Assembly (NCBI GenBank): GCA_963784675.1
Contig: CAWASE010000019.1
Location: 930,001 to 994,000 of the forward strand
Reading direction: 5' to 3'
Length of the DNA: 64,000 nt
Source of the DNA: SCTD01 sp963784675
GTDB taxonomy: Bacteria > Actinomycetota > Actinomycetes > Mycobacteriales > SCTD01
In this document: in pieces, positions 24,789 to 33,270 of the stretch
How positions within the stretch are numbered: position 1 is the stretch's first letter
Layout: the number at the start of each line of letters is the position of its first letter
Notes under the pieces: generated by a model
Told to the model about the DNA's origin: nothing
What the model saw: the letters and a program-made list of their open reading frames with translations, nothing else
Databases searched by the model: none
Position numbers and translations under genes: made by a program

Positions 24789-25382
24789 TCAGACCCGAGC
24801 AGGTGCCGGCGCGTCGAGCTGGTCCACCACGGAGTAGAGCAGCGCCAGCAGCACAGCCTTGACCGACTCGCGGTCGGTCGCCTCGCACGGCACGACGGGG
24901 ATGTCCTCGTCCAGGGCCAGCACTGCGCGGACGTGATCCTCCTCGGCCGGATCCAGGCCCGACGAGCGGTTGAGGGCGACGACGAACGGCACCCGGGCCA
25001 TCTTGCGGAACGCCGCCAGGATGCCGACCGCCTCTTCCAACGAGTCCGGCCGGGAGGAGTCGACGAGCAGGATGTAGCCGAGCATGCCCTCGCCGAGGAT
25101 CTCCCACATGAAGTCGAAGCGGTCCTGCCCGGGGGTACCGAACAGGTAGAGCACCAGGTCGCGGTCGATCGTGATGCGTCCGAAGTCCATCGCCACGGTC
25201 GTCTCGGCCTTGCGCGAGCGGGTCGAGTCGGTGATGTCCTTCTCCGTCGACAGCACGGTGATCTCACTGATGGTGCGGATCAGGGTCGTCTTGCCTGCCG
25301 AGAACGGACCGGTCACGACGATCTTGACGGCGGTGCCGCCGTGCTTGCGTCGCTGGCCGCTACGGGTGCTGGACGTTGCCAT
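24789..25382 (-). CDS. Small Ras-like GTPase (MglA/CvnD type)
   Basis: 197 residues. G1 GPFSAGKTTL, G3 LFGTPGQDRFDFMWE (the TPGQ form shared by MglA and actinobacterial conservon CvnD proteins), and a G4-like ALNRSSG. Switch regions surround ETTVAMDFG. MglA proteins with a roadblock partner set the pole at which pili work in Myxococcus and Thermus; CvnD proteins act in actinobacterial signalling conservons. Location between a roadblock/DUF4388 pair and pilB favours a pilus-control role (inference). No CvnA kinase or CvnC is present. Confidence 0.85.
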   Translation of the reverse strand: MATSSTRSGQRRKHGGTAVKIVVTGPFSAGKTTLIRTISEITVLSTEKDITDSTRSRKAETTVAMDFGRITIDRDLVLYLFGTPGQDRFDFMWEILGEGMLGYILLVDSSRPDSLEEAVGILAAFRKMARVPFVVALNRSSGLDPAEEDHVRAVLALDEDIPVVPCEATDRESVKAVLLALLYSVVDQLDAPAPARV

Positions 25383-25384
25383 CT

Positions 25385-26527
25385 CTACAGACCTCTCACG
25401 CCGGCGATGAGCCGAAGCAGCAGGCTCTTGTTCACACTCGGGTCCCGCTCGATCAACGACGACGCGACCGGATCGGGCTGCAGCGCGGTGGCGCCGTCGA
25501 CCGAACCATGGCCGACGTGCCCGTTGACGTGTGCTGCCTGCGCGCTCGGACCGCCAGAGCTCCGGGCGTAGGACGGCGCCGGCTCGGGGTGGTCCGGTCG
25601 GCGCGGGGCGGTGAAGGGCTCCGGGCGCTCAGGGATGACCGGGCCGCTCTGCTGCTGCGGCACGCGCCCGCTCTGGTCCGGGGCGGAGTCCCGTCGCTGG
25701 TCGGCAGCCTGGCTGTCGACGGGCCGCGCGTTGCCGGCGGCCACCTCCGACGGCGCTTCCACGCGCCCTTCCAGAGCGGCGAGCAGGCTCTGCCGACGTG
25801 CCTGCTGGTCCTCGACCGAGGTACGCACGGTGAGCAGCCCGCGCGTCACCAGGCCCGCCAGCGCGGTGACCACCGCAAACTCGCCGCGACCCGACAGCGT
25901 GACGATGTCGCCGACCGAGCGTCGGCCGTCGACCAGCGACAGCAACGACCACTCGTCGCGCCCTGCGACCGGATCCTGCGAGGGTGCGGCGTTCACGGCC
26001 AGGACGGAGCTCTGGTCGGGCACCTGCTCCGACAGCTCCGACCACGCCTCCAGGCGTCGTTGCCCTTCCGTGACGACCTGCTCGACCGGAACCGCCGCGC
26101 CGAGGTCGTCCGGGTCGGCTTCGTCGACGACGAAGGCGAACTCGCCCTCAGGCCAACGCAGCAGGCTGAAGACGGTGTCGGTGGCCTGCTCAGCCGCAAC
26201 CGAACGGATCGCCTCGGAGTCCAGCGCCGCCCGCTCAGCCAGCACCTGGGCCAGGCTCAGGGTGTCGTCCCCGGCCACGGCCTCGGCCGCCGAGGCGAGC
26301 ACCTCGTCGTCGACCAGCCCGGCGCCGAGCAGCCGGCGCGCGAGCTCGTGCCGCGTGACGTCGGAGCGTCCGCCGGTGACGGCGCCCTGCCGCAGGTGGA
26401 CGGCGCCGTGCTGCAGTCCGCCGGCGACCTCCCGACGCAGGTGCAAGGTCCCGGTCTTCTTGGTGAAGCTCAGCAGCTGGAAGATGTCCGGGAGGCTGAA
26501 CGCGTCGAGCGTTCCCTCAAGTCTCAC
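25385..26527 (-). CDS. DUF4388 (PATAN) domain protein
   Basis: 380 residues. N-terminal MRLEGTLDAFSLPDIFQLLSFTKKTGTL is the DUF4388/PATAN signature (about 1-100), followed by a helical region, a second winged-helix-like part (WSLLSLVDGRRSVGDIVTLSGRGEFAVVTALAGLVTRGLL, about 195-235) and a long disordered Pro/Gln tail (about 250-350). PATAN proteins occur with MglA/roadblock proteins and response regulators in twitching systems, e.g. cyanobacterial phototaxis. GTG start; 2 bases before the GTPase. Confidence 0.8.
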   Translation of the reverse strand: MRLEGTLDAFSLPDIFQLLSFTKKTGTLHLRREVAGGLQHGAVHLRQGAVTGGRSDVTRHELARRLLGAGLVDDEVLASAAEAVAGDDTLSLAQVLAERAALDSEAIRSVAAEQATDTVFSLLRWPEGEFAFVVDEADPDDLGAAVPVEQVVTEGQRRLEAWSELSEQVPDQSSVLAVNAAPSQDPVAGRDEWSLLSLVDGRRSVGDIVTLSGRGEFAVVTALAGLVTRGLLTVRTSVEDQQARRQSLLAALEGRVEAPSEVAAGNARPVDSQAADQRRDSAPDQSGRVPQQQSGPVIPERPEPFTAPRRPDHPEPAPSYARSSGGPSAQAAHVNGHVGHGSVDGATALQPDPVASSLIERDPSVNKSLLLRLIAGVRGL

Positions 26528-26609
26528 AGGTGGTCCCGTCCGGTCTCGGTTGCGCAGGTCTCATCGGGCAGGTGTCGGTGGGTAGGTCGCGATGCCCAGG
26601 CAGGTGCGG

Positions 26610-27320
26610 TCAGGACCACGCGGCCGGCGGCAGGCTGCCCGCGGCCGAGCCGCTATAGGACGGCGGGACGGCGTAGGACGGCGCATGGTCGTGCTCGTCG
26701 TGGGGAGCGACGCCGTCGGACTCTGGCCCGTAGGCCGAGCTCCAGACGCGGTCCGTCCCGAGCGGGTCGTGCGCGCTCCAGCCCCCGACCGGCTGCGTCG
26801 GCAGCAGCGGGGCCTCCTCCCGCCACTGCTGGACGGGCGCGGGCGGCTCGATCATGACAGCGGGCTCCGGCTCAGGCTCGGCGACCTCGACAGCGGCGAC
26901 CGGCGCCGCATCGTCGGCCCGCAGCGCTTCGGCCACGGCCGCCGCAGCACGCCGGACCTCGTACAGCATCATGCCCATCTTGGCGCCGCGGGCGGCCACC
27001 GCGACCAGCACCGCCTCGTCGTCGCACGAGACCAGGAAGACGGTGCCCTCGTCGCCCTCGATGAAGACCTGCGAGAGCTCGCCCCGACCCAGTCCCTGGG
27101 CAGCGCGCTCCCCGAGCGAGAGCAGCGCGGCGCTCATCGCGGCGACCCGGTCCTCGTCCATGGACGGCGGCAGCGCCGACGCCATCGGCAGACCGTCGAA
27201 GGAGACGACCGCGGCCGCCTCGAGCTCGCGGGTCTGTGCCAGCAGCTGACGCAGGGCCTGGTCGAGGCGGTCCGAACGGCTCGGCGCGTCGGTGGTGGGA
27301 ACACGGACGACATCGGTCAT
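26610..27320 (-). CDS. Roadblock/LC7 domain protein (MglB-like)
   Basis: 236 residues. Roadblock domain about 15-125 (LDQALRQLLAQTRELEAAAVVSFDGLPMAS, FIEGDEGTVFLVSCDDEAVLVAVA), then a Pro/Glu-rich tail with short repeats (APSYAVPPSYSG). Roadblock proteins act as dimeric GTPase-activating or scaffold partners of MglA/CvnD GTPases. ATG start with GGAG 8 bases upstream. First gene of the roadblock-DUF4388-GTPase-hypothetical unit; FliA-like promoter 46 bases upstream. Confidence 0.88.
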   Translation of the reverse strand: MTDVVRVPTTDAPSRSDRLDQALRQLLAQTRELEAAAVVSFDGLPMASALPPSMDEDRVAAMSAALLSLGERAAQGLGRGELSQVFIEGDEGTVFLVSCDDEAVLVAVAARGAKMGMMLYEVRRAAAAVAEALRADDAAPVAAVEVAEPEPEPAVMIEPPAPVQQWREEAPLLPTQPVGGWSAHDPLGTDRVWSSAYGPESDGVAPHDEHDHAPSYAVPPSYSGSAAGSLPPAAWS

Positions 27321-27365
27321 GGAGCACTCCTTCGTCGGCGGTCCGTCGCGACCGCCTGTGGGAGT

Positions 27366-27394
27366 CCATCGGCGGCGACGCCGCAGGCCTTGAG
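27366..27394 (-). promoter_or_regulatory. FliA-like promoter of the roadblock operon
   Basis: Minus strand CTCAAG (27389-27394), 15-base spacer, GCCGATGG (27366-27373). Same sequence in both elements and same spacer as the pilM promoter 15 kb away. It lies just past the aroE stop. Confidence 0.7.
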
Positions 27395-27412
27395 CGCTCT
27401 GCAGCAGCGCCC

Positions 27413-28201
27413 TCAGCGCGCGCGGTGCGCCTGCAGCGCCGCGCGCATAGCCTCCAACGGCGCCGGTCGGCCGGTCATCAGCTGCACCTGTCCGGCGGCC
27501 TGGTGCAGCAGCATCTGCGCACCGTCGATCACCGCTGCGGTGCACGCCGCGGCCAGCGCCGTCGGCCAGGGGTCGTAGACGACGTCCAGCAGCACGGCGA
27601 CCCCCGCGACGGCGCCCGCCCAGGCGTCGGCGGCTCCGCCGGGAAGGGTGCTGACGAGCAGCTCGCAGTCCTGCACGACGGCCGGCGAGTAGGGCACGAC
27701 GACCGGGCTCACGCCGAGGCGTCGCGCGGCGGCGAGCGTCGCCGTCGGGTCGGACCGGACCACGAGCACCGGTCGCTCGACGCCGATCCTGGCCAGCGCC
27801 GCGAGCGCAGACCGGGCGGTGGCGCCACCGCCCAGCACCGTCGCCTCTCGGGCACGGCCGACGCCGGCCTCGGCCAGCGCCTGCACGATGCCGTCGACGT
27901 CGGTGTTGTGGCCGTGCCGCGCGCCGTCGCGCAGCAGCACCGTGTTGGCCGCCCCGACGTCGCGCGCCAGGTCGGACACGGTGTCCAGCAGCGGCAGCAC
28001 GTCGGTCTTGAGCGGCATGGTCAGCGAGAGCCCGGCCCACTCCGGTCCGAGCCCGGCCAGCAGCCCGGCCAAGCCTGCACCGTCGCTGTCGACGGCGTCG
28101 TAGGTCCAGTCCAGCCCGAGCGCGGCGTACGCGGCCCGGTGCAGCAGCGGGGACAGCGAGTGCGCGACGGGTCGGCCCAGGACGGCCGCCCGTCTCGGCA
28201 C
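27413..28201 (-). CDS. aroE: Shikimate dehydrogenase
   Basis: NADP-dependent reduction of 3-dehydroshikimate. 262 residues. Shikimate-binding HSLSP and NTDVDG, catalytic Lys in MPLKTDV, glycine-rich VLGGGATARSALAAL, and C-terminal DGAQMLLHQAAGQ are present. One base or two after mltG, so cotranscribed; the aroE-pilD-aroC neighbourhood is shared with mycobacteria. Confidence 0.95.
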   Translation of the reverse strand: MPRRAAVLGRPVAHSLSPLLHRAAYAALGLDWTYDAVDSDGAGLAGLLAGLGPEWAGLSLTMPLKTDVLPLLDTVSDLARDVGAANTVLLRDGARHGHNTDVDGIVQALAEAGVGRAREATVLGGGATARSALAALARIGVERPVLVVRSDPTATLAAARRLGVSPVVVPYSPAVVQDCELLVSTLPGGAADAWAGAVAGVAVLLDVVYDPWPTALAAACTAAVIDGAQMLLHQAAGQVQLMTGRPAPLEAMRAALQAHRAR

Positions 28202-28203
28202 CG

Positions 28204-29310
28204 CTAGTAGACGCCTTCGGACTGGGACTTGGCCTTGGCCCGCAGGAACTCGTCATAGTCGTTGGTGAACAGCGACGTGCCGTCCTTGGCGATCGTGATG
28301 AAGAAGACGTAGTTGCCCTCGGCCGGGGCCAGCGCCGCCTGCAGCGCGCGCTCGCCCGGCGAGGAGATCGGCGTCGGCGGCAGGCCCTTGTTCTTGTAGC
28401 TGTTGTACGGAGAGTCGACGTCGATGTCCTTGAGCGTCAGCCGCCCCTTGGGCGTGTCGAGCAGGAAGTTCACCGTCGAGTCGAACTGCAACGGCATGCC
28501 GCGGTCGAGCCGGTTGTAGACCACGCGGGCGACCTTCGGGAACTCCTCGGCCAGCTTCGCCTCGCGCTCGAGCAGGCTGGCGGTGCGCAGCACGTCGTAC
28601 GGCGTGCGACCGATGGCTTTGGCGCCCGTCTCCAGGTCGACGGTGCGCGCCGCCTGGGTGTAGCGCGCCACCATCAGCTTCAGCACGCCGGCGGCGTCGG
28701 TGCCGGGCTCGATGTCGTAGGTGGCCGGGAACAGGAATCCTTCGACGCTGCCGTTGGCGTACGCGGGCAGGCCCAGCGCTGCGGGGTCCTTCACGGCCGC
28801 CTCGAAGTCGGCCAGCGGCAGCTCGGTCGCCGCGGCGAGCACCGGCAGAGTGCGCTGCACGCTGAAGCCCTCGGGGACGGTCACCCGACCGATCAGGCGG
28901 GACGTCGGGTCCAGCAGCAGGTCCAGGGCGTCGGCGGCACTCATCTGCAGGCGCAGGCGGTAGAAACCGGGCTGCAGCCCCTTGGAGCGGTCGTCGGCCC
29001 GGGCGACCTCGAAGAAGGCCAGCCGGCTCTTCACGACGTCCTTGACCAGCAGCGCGTCGGCGACGTTGCCGGCCGTGTCGCCGGGCATGACCTGGACCAC
29101 GACCTCGCCGCTGCCCGTACCGTCGTAGTCGGCGGGGGCCGAGCCTCCGAGCACGGCGCGCCCCACCAGCACGGCGCCGACGGCCAGGCCGCCGAGCAGC
29201 GCGAGCACGACCACGACCGCCAGCAGCCTCCCCAGCACGCTGCCGCCGCGCCCGCGCCGCCGGGAAGCCCGCGACGGCGGTTCGTCACGCAGCTCCAGCA
29301 GGTCAGTCAC
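28204..29310 (-). CDS. mltG: Endolytic murein transglycosylase MltG
   Basis: Terminates nascent glycan strands at the membrane. 368 residues: short cytoplasmic part with RRRGRGG, one span (LLAVVVVLALLGGLAVGAVLVG), a LysM-like domain (VVVQVMPGDTAGNVADAL), then the YceG catalytic domain with Glu in SLLEREA and VVYNRL...QFDSTVNF. GTG start at 29310 chosen (AGGGTGGG upstream); an open frame extends further without homology. Confidence 0.92.
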   Translation of the reverse strand: MTDLLELRDEPPSRASRRRGRGGSVLGRLLAVVVVLALLGGLAVGAVLVGRAVLGGSAPADYDGTGSGEVVVQVMPGDTAGNVADALLVKDVVKSRLAFFEVARADDRSKGLQPGFYRLRLQMSAADALDLLLDPTSRLIGRVTVPEGFSVQRTLPVLAAATELPLADFEAAVKDPAALGLPAYANGSVEGFLFPATYDIEPGTDAAGVLKLMVARYTQAARTVDLETGAKAIGRTPYDVLRTASLLEREAKLAEEFPKVARVVYNRLDRGMPLQFDSTVNFLLDTPKGRLTLKDIDVDSPYNSYKNKGLPPTPISSPGERALQAALAPAEGNYVFFITIAKDGTSLFTNDYDEFLRAKAKSQSEGVY

Positions 29311-29347
29311 AGGGCCCACCCTAACGTGAGCCCCTGGGTCGGAGCGC

Positions 29348-29770
29348 TCACCGCGGGCCCGCGTCGAGCACGCCCTGCAGCAGGGCGACGGCGGCAGCCT
29401 GGTCCACGACAGCACGGGACTGCCTGGCCGAGCGTCCCGAGGCCCGCAGCGCCGCGGTCGCGCTGACCGTCGTCAGCCGCTCGTCGACCAGCCGCACCTC
29501 GACCGGTGCCACGAGCGGCGCGAACGCCTCGACCCAGGTGCGGGCCATGTCCGCCGACGCGCTCGCCGAGGCACCCGACAGCGACGTCGGCAGCCCGACG
29601 ACCACCAGCACCGCCTCCCGCTCGGCGACGATCTCGGCCACCCGCGCCTGTCCTGGGGCCGTCACCGTCTCGACCGGGGAGGCCAGGATCCGGTGCGGAT
29701 CGCTGGCTGCGACCCCGACCCGCACGGTGCCGACGTCCACGGCCACCACCACCCCGGAAGCCCCCCGCAT
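29348..29770 (-). CDS. yqgF: YqgF/RuvX family pre-16S rRNA nuclease
   Basis: RNase H-fold protein for 16S rRNA 5' maturation (formerly called putative Holliday junction resolvase). 140 residues from the ATG at 29770. AVDVGTVRVGVAASD, VVVGLPTSLSG, RLVDERLTT and AVDQAAAVALLQ are typical; catalytic acids Asp, Glu, Asp retained. A GTG at 29809 overlapping alaS is an alternative start. Confidence 0.9.
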   Translation of the reverse strand: MRGASGVVVAVDVGTVRVGVAASDPHRILASPVETVTAPGQARVAEIVAEREAVLVVVGLPTSLSGASASASADMARTWVEAFAPLVAPVEVRLVDERLTTVSATAALRASGRSARQSRAVVDQAAAVALLQGVLDAGPR

Positions 29771-29801
29771 CCCGCCGACCTGTCGGCACCCGCGACCACC
29801 C

Positions 29802-32504
29802 TCACCCACCCGTCGCGACCCGTCCCACCAGGTGCTCGGCGCGCGTCAGCGCCTCGGCGATGCCGGCGACCTTCGTCCCGCCACCCTGGGCGACGTCGTC
29901 CTTGCCGCCGCCCTTGCCGTCGACGGCCGGTGCGGCCTCGCGCAGCACAGCGTTGGCCGACAGCCCGCGCGCCCGGCCGGCCTCGTTCACCGCGGCGACG
30001 AGCGTGACCCGGTCGCCGCCCGCGGCGACGATGACGACCGCCGGGCGGTCGCTGAGGCGGCCCCGCACGTCCATCGCCAGCTGGCGGACCAGGTCGCCGC
30101 TGGTGCCGGCAGGGGCTTCGACGGCGGCGAAGGCGACCCCGTAGACGTCCTTGGCGGCGGCCGCGAACGCCCCGGCCTGCTGCAGGACGGCGCCCGCGCG
30201 CACGCCGGCGAGCTCCTTCTCGACCTCGCGCAGCCGGGCGACGGTCGCCGCCACCCGCTCGGGCACCTCGGCGCTCGGCACCTTCAGCGCCGCGGCGAGC
30301 TGCGACAGCAGGACGTGCTCGCGGGCCAGGAAGTCGTAGGCGTCGCGGCCGACCAGCCCTTCGACGCGACGCACCCCGGAGCCGATCGAGGCCTCCGACA
30401 GCAGCTTCACCATGCCGAGCTGGCCGGACCTCGCCGCGTGCGTGCCTCCGCACAGCTCGCGGGCGTAGTCGCCGACCTCGACCACCCGCACGGCGTCGCC
30501 GTACTTCTCACCGAACAGGGCCATCGCGCCGATGCGACGGGCCTCGTCCTGCGTCGTGACGAACGCCCGCACCTCCAGGTCGGCGAGCGCGATCTCGTTG
30601 ATCTGCGCCTCGACGTCGGCCAGCACCGACACCGGCACCGCTGCGGGCGAGGCGAAGTCGAAGGTGAAGCGGCCTGGGAGGTTGCGCGAACCGGCCTGGG
30701 TGGCCTGCTCGCCCAATGCGTCGCGCAGCGCCTTGTGCACCAGGTGGGTGGCTGTGTGGGCGCGTGAGACGGCGCGGCGCCGCTCGACGTCGACCTCGGC
30801 CTGCACCGCCGTCCCCACGCGCAGCTCTCCTGAGACGACGGTCGCGCGGTGCACCGTCAGACCGTCGACGACCTTCTGGACGTCGCTGACCTGCAGCTCG
30901 GTGCCGTCGGCGAGCACCAGCCGGCCGTGGTCGGCCTGCTGTCCACCGCCCTCGGCGTAGAAGGGCGAACGGTCCAGGACGACGTCGACGCTGCTGCCCT
31001 CGCCCGCGGCCTGGGCCGCGGCTCCGTCCAGCAGCAGGCCGCGTACGGTGCCCTCGGACACCACCTCGGTGTAGCCGGTGAACTCGGTGCTGCCCGCGCT
31101 GTCCAGCAGCGCGCGGTAGGCCGAGGTGTCGGCGACCGCGACGCCCTTCTTGTCGCGGGCGTCGGCCTTGGCCCGGTTGCGCTGCTCGGCCATCAGGGCG
31201 CGGAAGCCCGGCTCGTCGACGGACAGGCCCTGCTCGGCGGCCATCTCCAGGGTCAGGTCGATGGGGAAGCCGTAGGTGTCGTGCAGGGAGAAGGCCGCGG
31301 CGCCCGACAGCACGTTCCCGGCCGAGCGGGCGGCCGGCACCGCGGTGTCGAAGACGGTCGCGCCCTTGGTGAGCGTCTCCAGGAACGCGTTCTCCTCGGC
31401 GACGGCGACCGTCTGGACCCGCCGCTGACCCTCGACCAGGTCGGGGTACTGGGGACCCATCGCACCGATCGACGCCTCGACGAGCGAGGACACGACCGGC
31501 TCCGCCGCCCCCAGCAGGCGCATCGAGCGCACGGTGCGGCGCAGGATGCGGCGCAGGACGTAGCCGCGGCCCTCGTTGGACGGGGTGACCCCGTCGCCGA
31601 TGAGCATGACGGCGGTGCGCGCGTGGTCGGCCACGACCCGCAGCCGCACGTCGGAAGCCGGGTCGGCGCCGTAGCGCGCGCCGGTGAGCTCGGCGGCGCG
31701 GTCCAGGATGGCCCGGGAGGTGTCGATCTCGTACAGGTTGTCGACGCCCTGCAGGACCGTGGCCACCCGCTCCAGGCCCATGCCGGTGTCGATGTTCTGG
31801 GCGGGCAGGGGCCCGGCGACGTCGAAGTCGACCTTGGTGCGCACCGCGGAGAGCTGGAACTGCATGAAGACCAGGTTCCAGACCTCCAGATAGCGCTCTT
31901 CGTTCGCGACCGGCCCGCCGTCGACGCCGTAGCGGGGACCCCGGTCGAAGTAGATCTCGCTGCACGGCCCACCGGGACCGGGCACGCCCATGTGCCAGTA
32001 GTTGTCGGCCTTGTCCCGCCGCTGGATCCGGTCGGCCGGCACCCGCGCCCGCCACAGCTCGTAGGCCTCTTCGTCGTCGAGGTAGACCGTCGGCCACAGC
32101 CGCTCCTCGGGCAGCGCGAAGCCGCCGTCGGCCAGGCTCCCGGTCAGCAGCTCCCACGCGAACTCGACGGCCTCGGCCTTGAAGTAGTCGCCGAAGGAGA
32201 AGTTGCCGGCCATCTGGAAGAACGAGCCGTGCCGGGTGGTCTTGCCGACCTCCTCGATGTCCAGCGTGCGGACGCACTTCTGGACGCTGGTGACCCGGGG
32301 TCCGGGCGGGGTCGCCTCACCGAGGAAGAACGGCTTGAAGGGCACCATGCCGGCGTTGACGAGCAGCAGGGTGGGGTCGTCGGCGATGAGGGAGGCCGAC
32401 GGTACGACGACGTGCGCACGCCGCTCGAAGTGCGCGAGGAAGCGGGTGCGGATCTCCGCGGAGGACATCCCCGCTCCGGGACCGGGACTGACAGGTTGGC
32501 TCAT
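29802..32504 (-). CDS. alaS: Alanyl-tRNA synthetase
   Basis: Charges tRNA-Ala; class II core, editing and C-Ala domains, 900 residues. Motif 1 region NAGMVPFKPFFLG, motif 2 TTRHGSFFQMAGNFSFGDYFK, motif 3 GRGYVLRRILRR, editing-site zinc ligands AHTATHLVH and CGGTHAARSGQLG are visible. An in-frame ATG at 32468 (MSSAEIRTRF) may be the true start. Confidence 0.97.
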   Translation of the reverse strand: MSQPVSPGPGAGMSSAEIRTRFLAHFERRAHVVVPSASLIADDPTLLLVNAGMVPFKPFFLGEATPPGPRVTSVQKCVRTLDIEEVGKTTRHGSFFQMAGNFSFGDYFKAEAVEFAWELLTGSLADGGFALPEERLWPTVYLDDEEAYELWRARVPADRIQRRDKADNYWHMGVPGPGGPCSEIYFDRGPRYGVDGGPVANEERYLEVWNLVFMQFQLSAVRTKVDFDVAGPLPAQNIDTGMGLERVATVLQGVDNLYEIDTSRAILDRAAELTGARYGADPASDVRLRVVADHARTAVMLIGDGVTPSNEGRGYVLRRILRRTVRSMRLLGAAEPVVSSLVEASIGAMGPQYPDLVEGQRRVQTVAVAEENAFLETLTKGATVFDTAVPAARSAGNVLSGAAAFSLHDTYGFPIDLTLEMAAEQGLSVDEPGFRALMAEQRNRAKADARDKKGVAVADTSAYRALLDSAGSTEFTGYTEVVSEGTVRGLLLDGAAAQAAGEGSSVDVVLDRSPFYAEGGGQQADHGRLVLADGTELQVSDVQKVVDGLTVHRATVVSGELRVGTAVQAEVDVERRRAVSRAHTATHLVHKALRDALGEQATQAGSRNLPGRFTFDFASPAAVPVSVLADVEAQINEIALADLEVRAFVTTQDEARRIGAMALFGEKYGDAVRVVEVGDYARELCGGTHAARSGQLGMVKLLSEASIGSGVRRVEGLVGRDAYDFLAREHVLLSQLAAALKVPSAEVPERVAATVARLREVEKELAGVRAGAVLQQAGAFAAAAKDVYGVAFAAVEAPAGTSGDLVRQLAMDVRGRLSDRPAVVIVAAGGDRVTLVAAVNEAGRARGLSANAVLREAAPAVDGKGGGKDDVAQGGGTKVAGIAEALTRAEHLVGRVATGG

Positions 32505-32548
32505 CGGTGCTCACTCGGTGCTGCGTGCGCGGTCAGGTGGAAGGTGGG

Positions 32549-32863
32549 TCAGGAACCCGACGGTCGCGGTGTCGGCGGCTGGACGTCGGGCACGAGGCCA
32601 CCGGTGCGGGCCGGCGGCGTGTCGACGACGTCGTGGCTGCCGTCCAGCCCGAGCCCGACGCGCAGCTCTTCCTCGCGCTCGGACATGGCGGCCTTCAGCT
32701 CGGCGGTGAAGTCGCGGATCGCGTCGGTCAGGCCGGCGAAGGTACCGGCGACGGAGTCCTGCACCCCTGCCGGGGTGAAGCGCTGGGCCGCCTTGCTCGC
32801 CCGGCGCACCACGAGCACGCCGACGGCCGCCCCGAACGCGATGTAGACCAGCCGCCGGCTCAT
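32549..32863 (-). CDS. DUF6167-family small membrane protein
   Basis: 104 residues: N-terminal span (LVYIAFGAAVGVLVV), amphipathic helix (FAGLTDAIRDFTAELKAAMSEREEELR) and a Pro-rich tail. Actinobacterial family regularly found between alaS and the DUF948 gene; function unknown. ATG overlaps the preceding stop. Confidence 0.8.
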   Translation of the reverse strand: MSRRLVYIAFGAAVGVLVVRRASKAAQRFTPAGVQDSVAGTFAGLTDAIRDFTAELKAAMSEREEELRVGLGLDGSHDVVDTPPARTGGLVPDVQPPTPRPSGS

Positions 32864-33270
32864 CGGCGGTTCTTCCGCTCACCCTTGAGCTCGGCCCGCA
32901 CGCGCTTGTTGACGTCCTTCTCGTTGCGCTTGGAGGCGGCGGCGCGCACGCCGTAGGAGAAGGCCGCCACCTTGATGACGGGGCTGCCCAGGGTGGCGGC
33001 GAAGACCGACGTCAACGCCGAGACGTTGCCGCTGATCGACTGCACGTTGGCGGTGATCGCATCGACCCGGGTGAGCTCCTGGTTGACGTGCACCACCGAG
33101 GTGGTCACCTCACCCAGCAGCGGCAGGGTCTTGTCGGTGATGCCGGCGACCAGCCGCTGGGTCTCCTCGACCGTCTTGGTCAGCTTGAGCACCAGCAGGC
33201 ACAGCGCGAGCATGAGCAGAGCGAAGAACACCGCGGCGATGAGCGCCGCTACTTGACCGCCGGTGAGCAC
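32860..33270 (-). CDS. DUF948 membrane protein
   Basis: 136 residues: one N-terminal span (VAALIAAVFFALLMLALCLLVL) then a long helical coiled-coil-like segment (TKTVEETQRLVAGITDKTLPLLGEV) and a basic C-terminus. Function unknown. GTG start directly abuts the rarA stop. Confidence 0.82.
   Translation of the reverse strand: MLTGGQVAALIAAVFFALLMLALCLLVLKLTKTVEETQRLVAGITDKTLPLLGEVTTSVVHVNQELTRVDAITANVQSISGNVSALTSVFAATLGSPVIKVAAFSYGVRAAASKRNEKDVNKRVRAELKGERKNRR

Noticed and set aside
30849..32846. A 665-codon plus-strand frame opposite alaS
   Set aside because: Same kind of antisense shadow; alaS motifs are complete on the minus strand.
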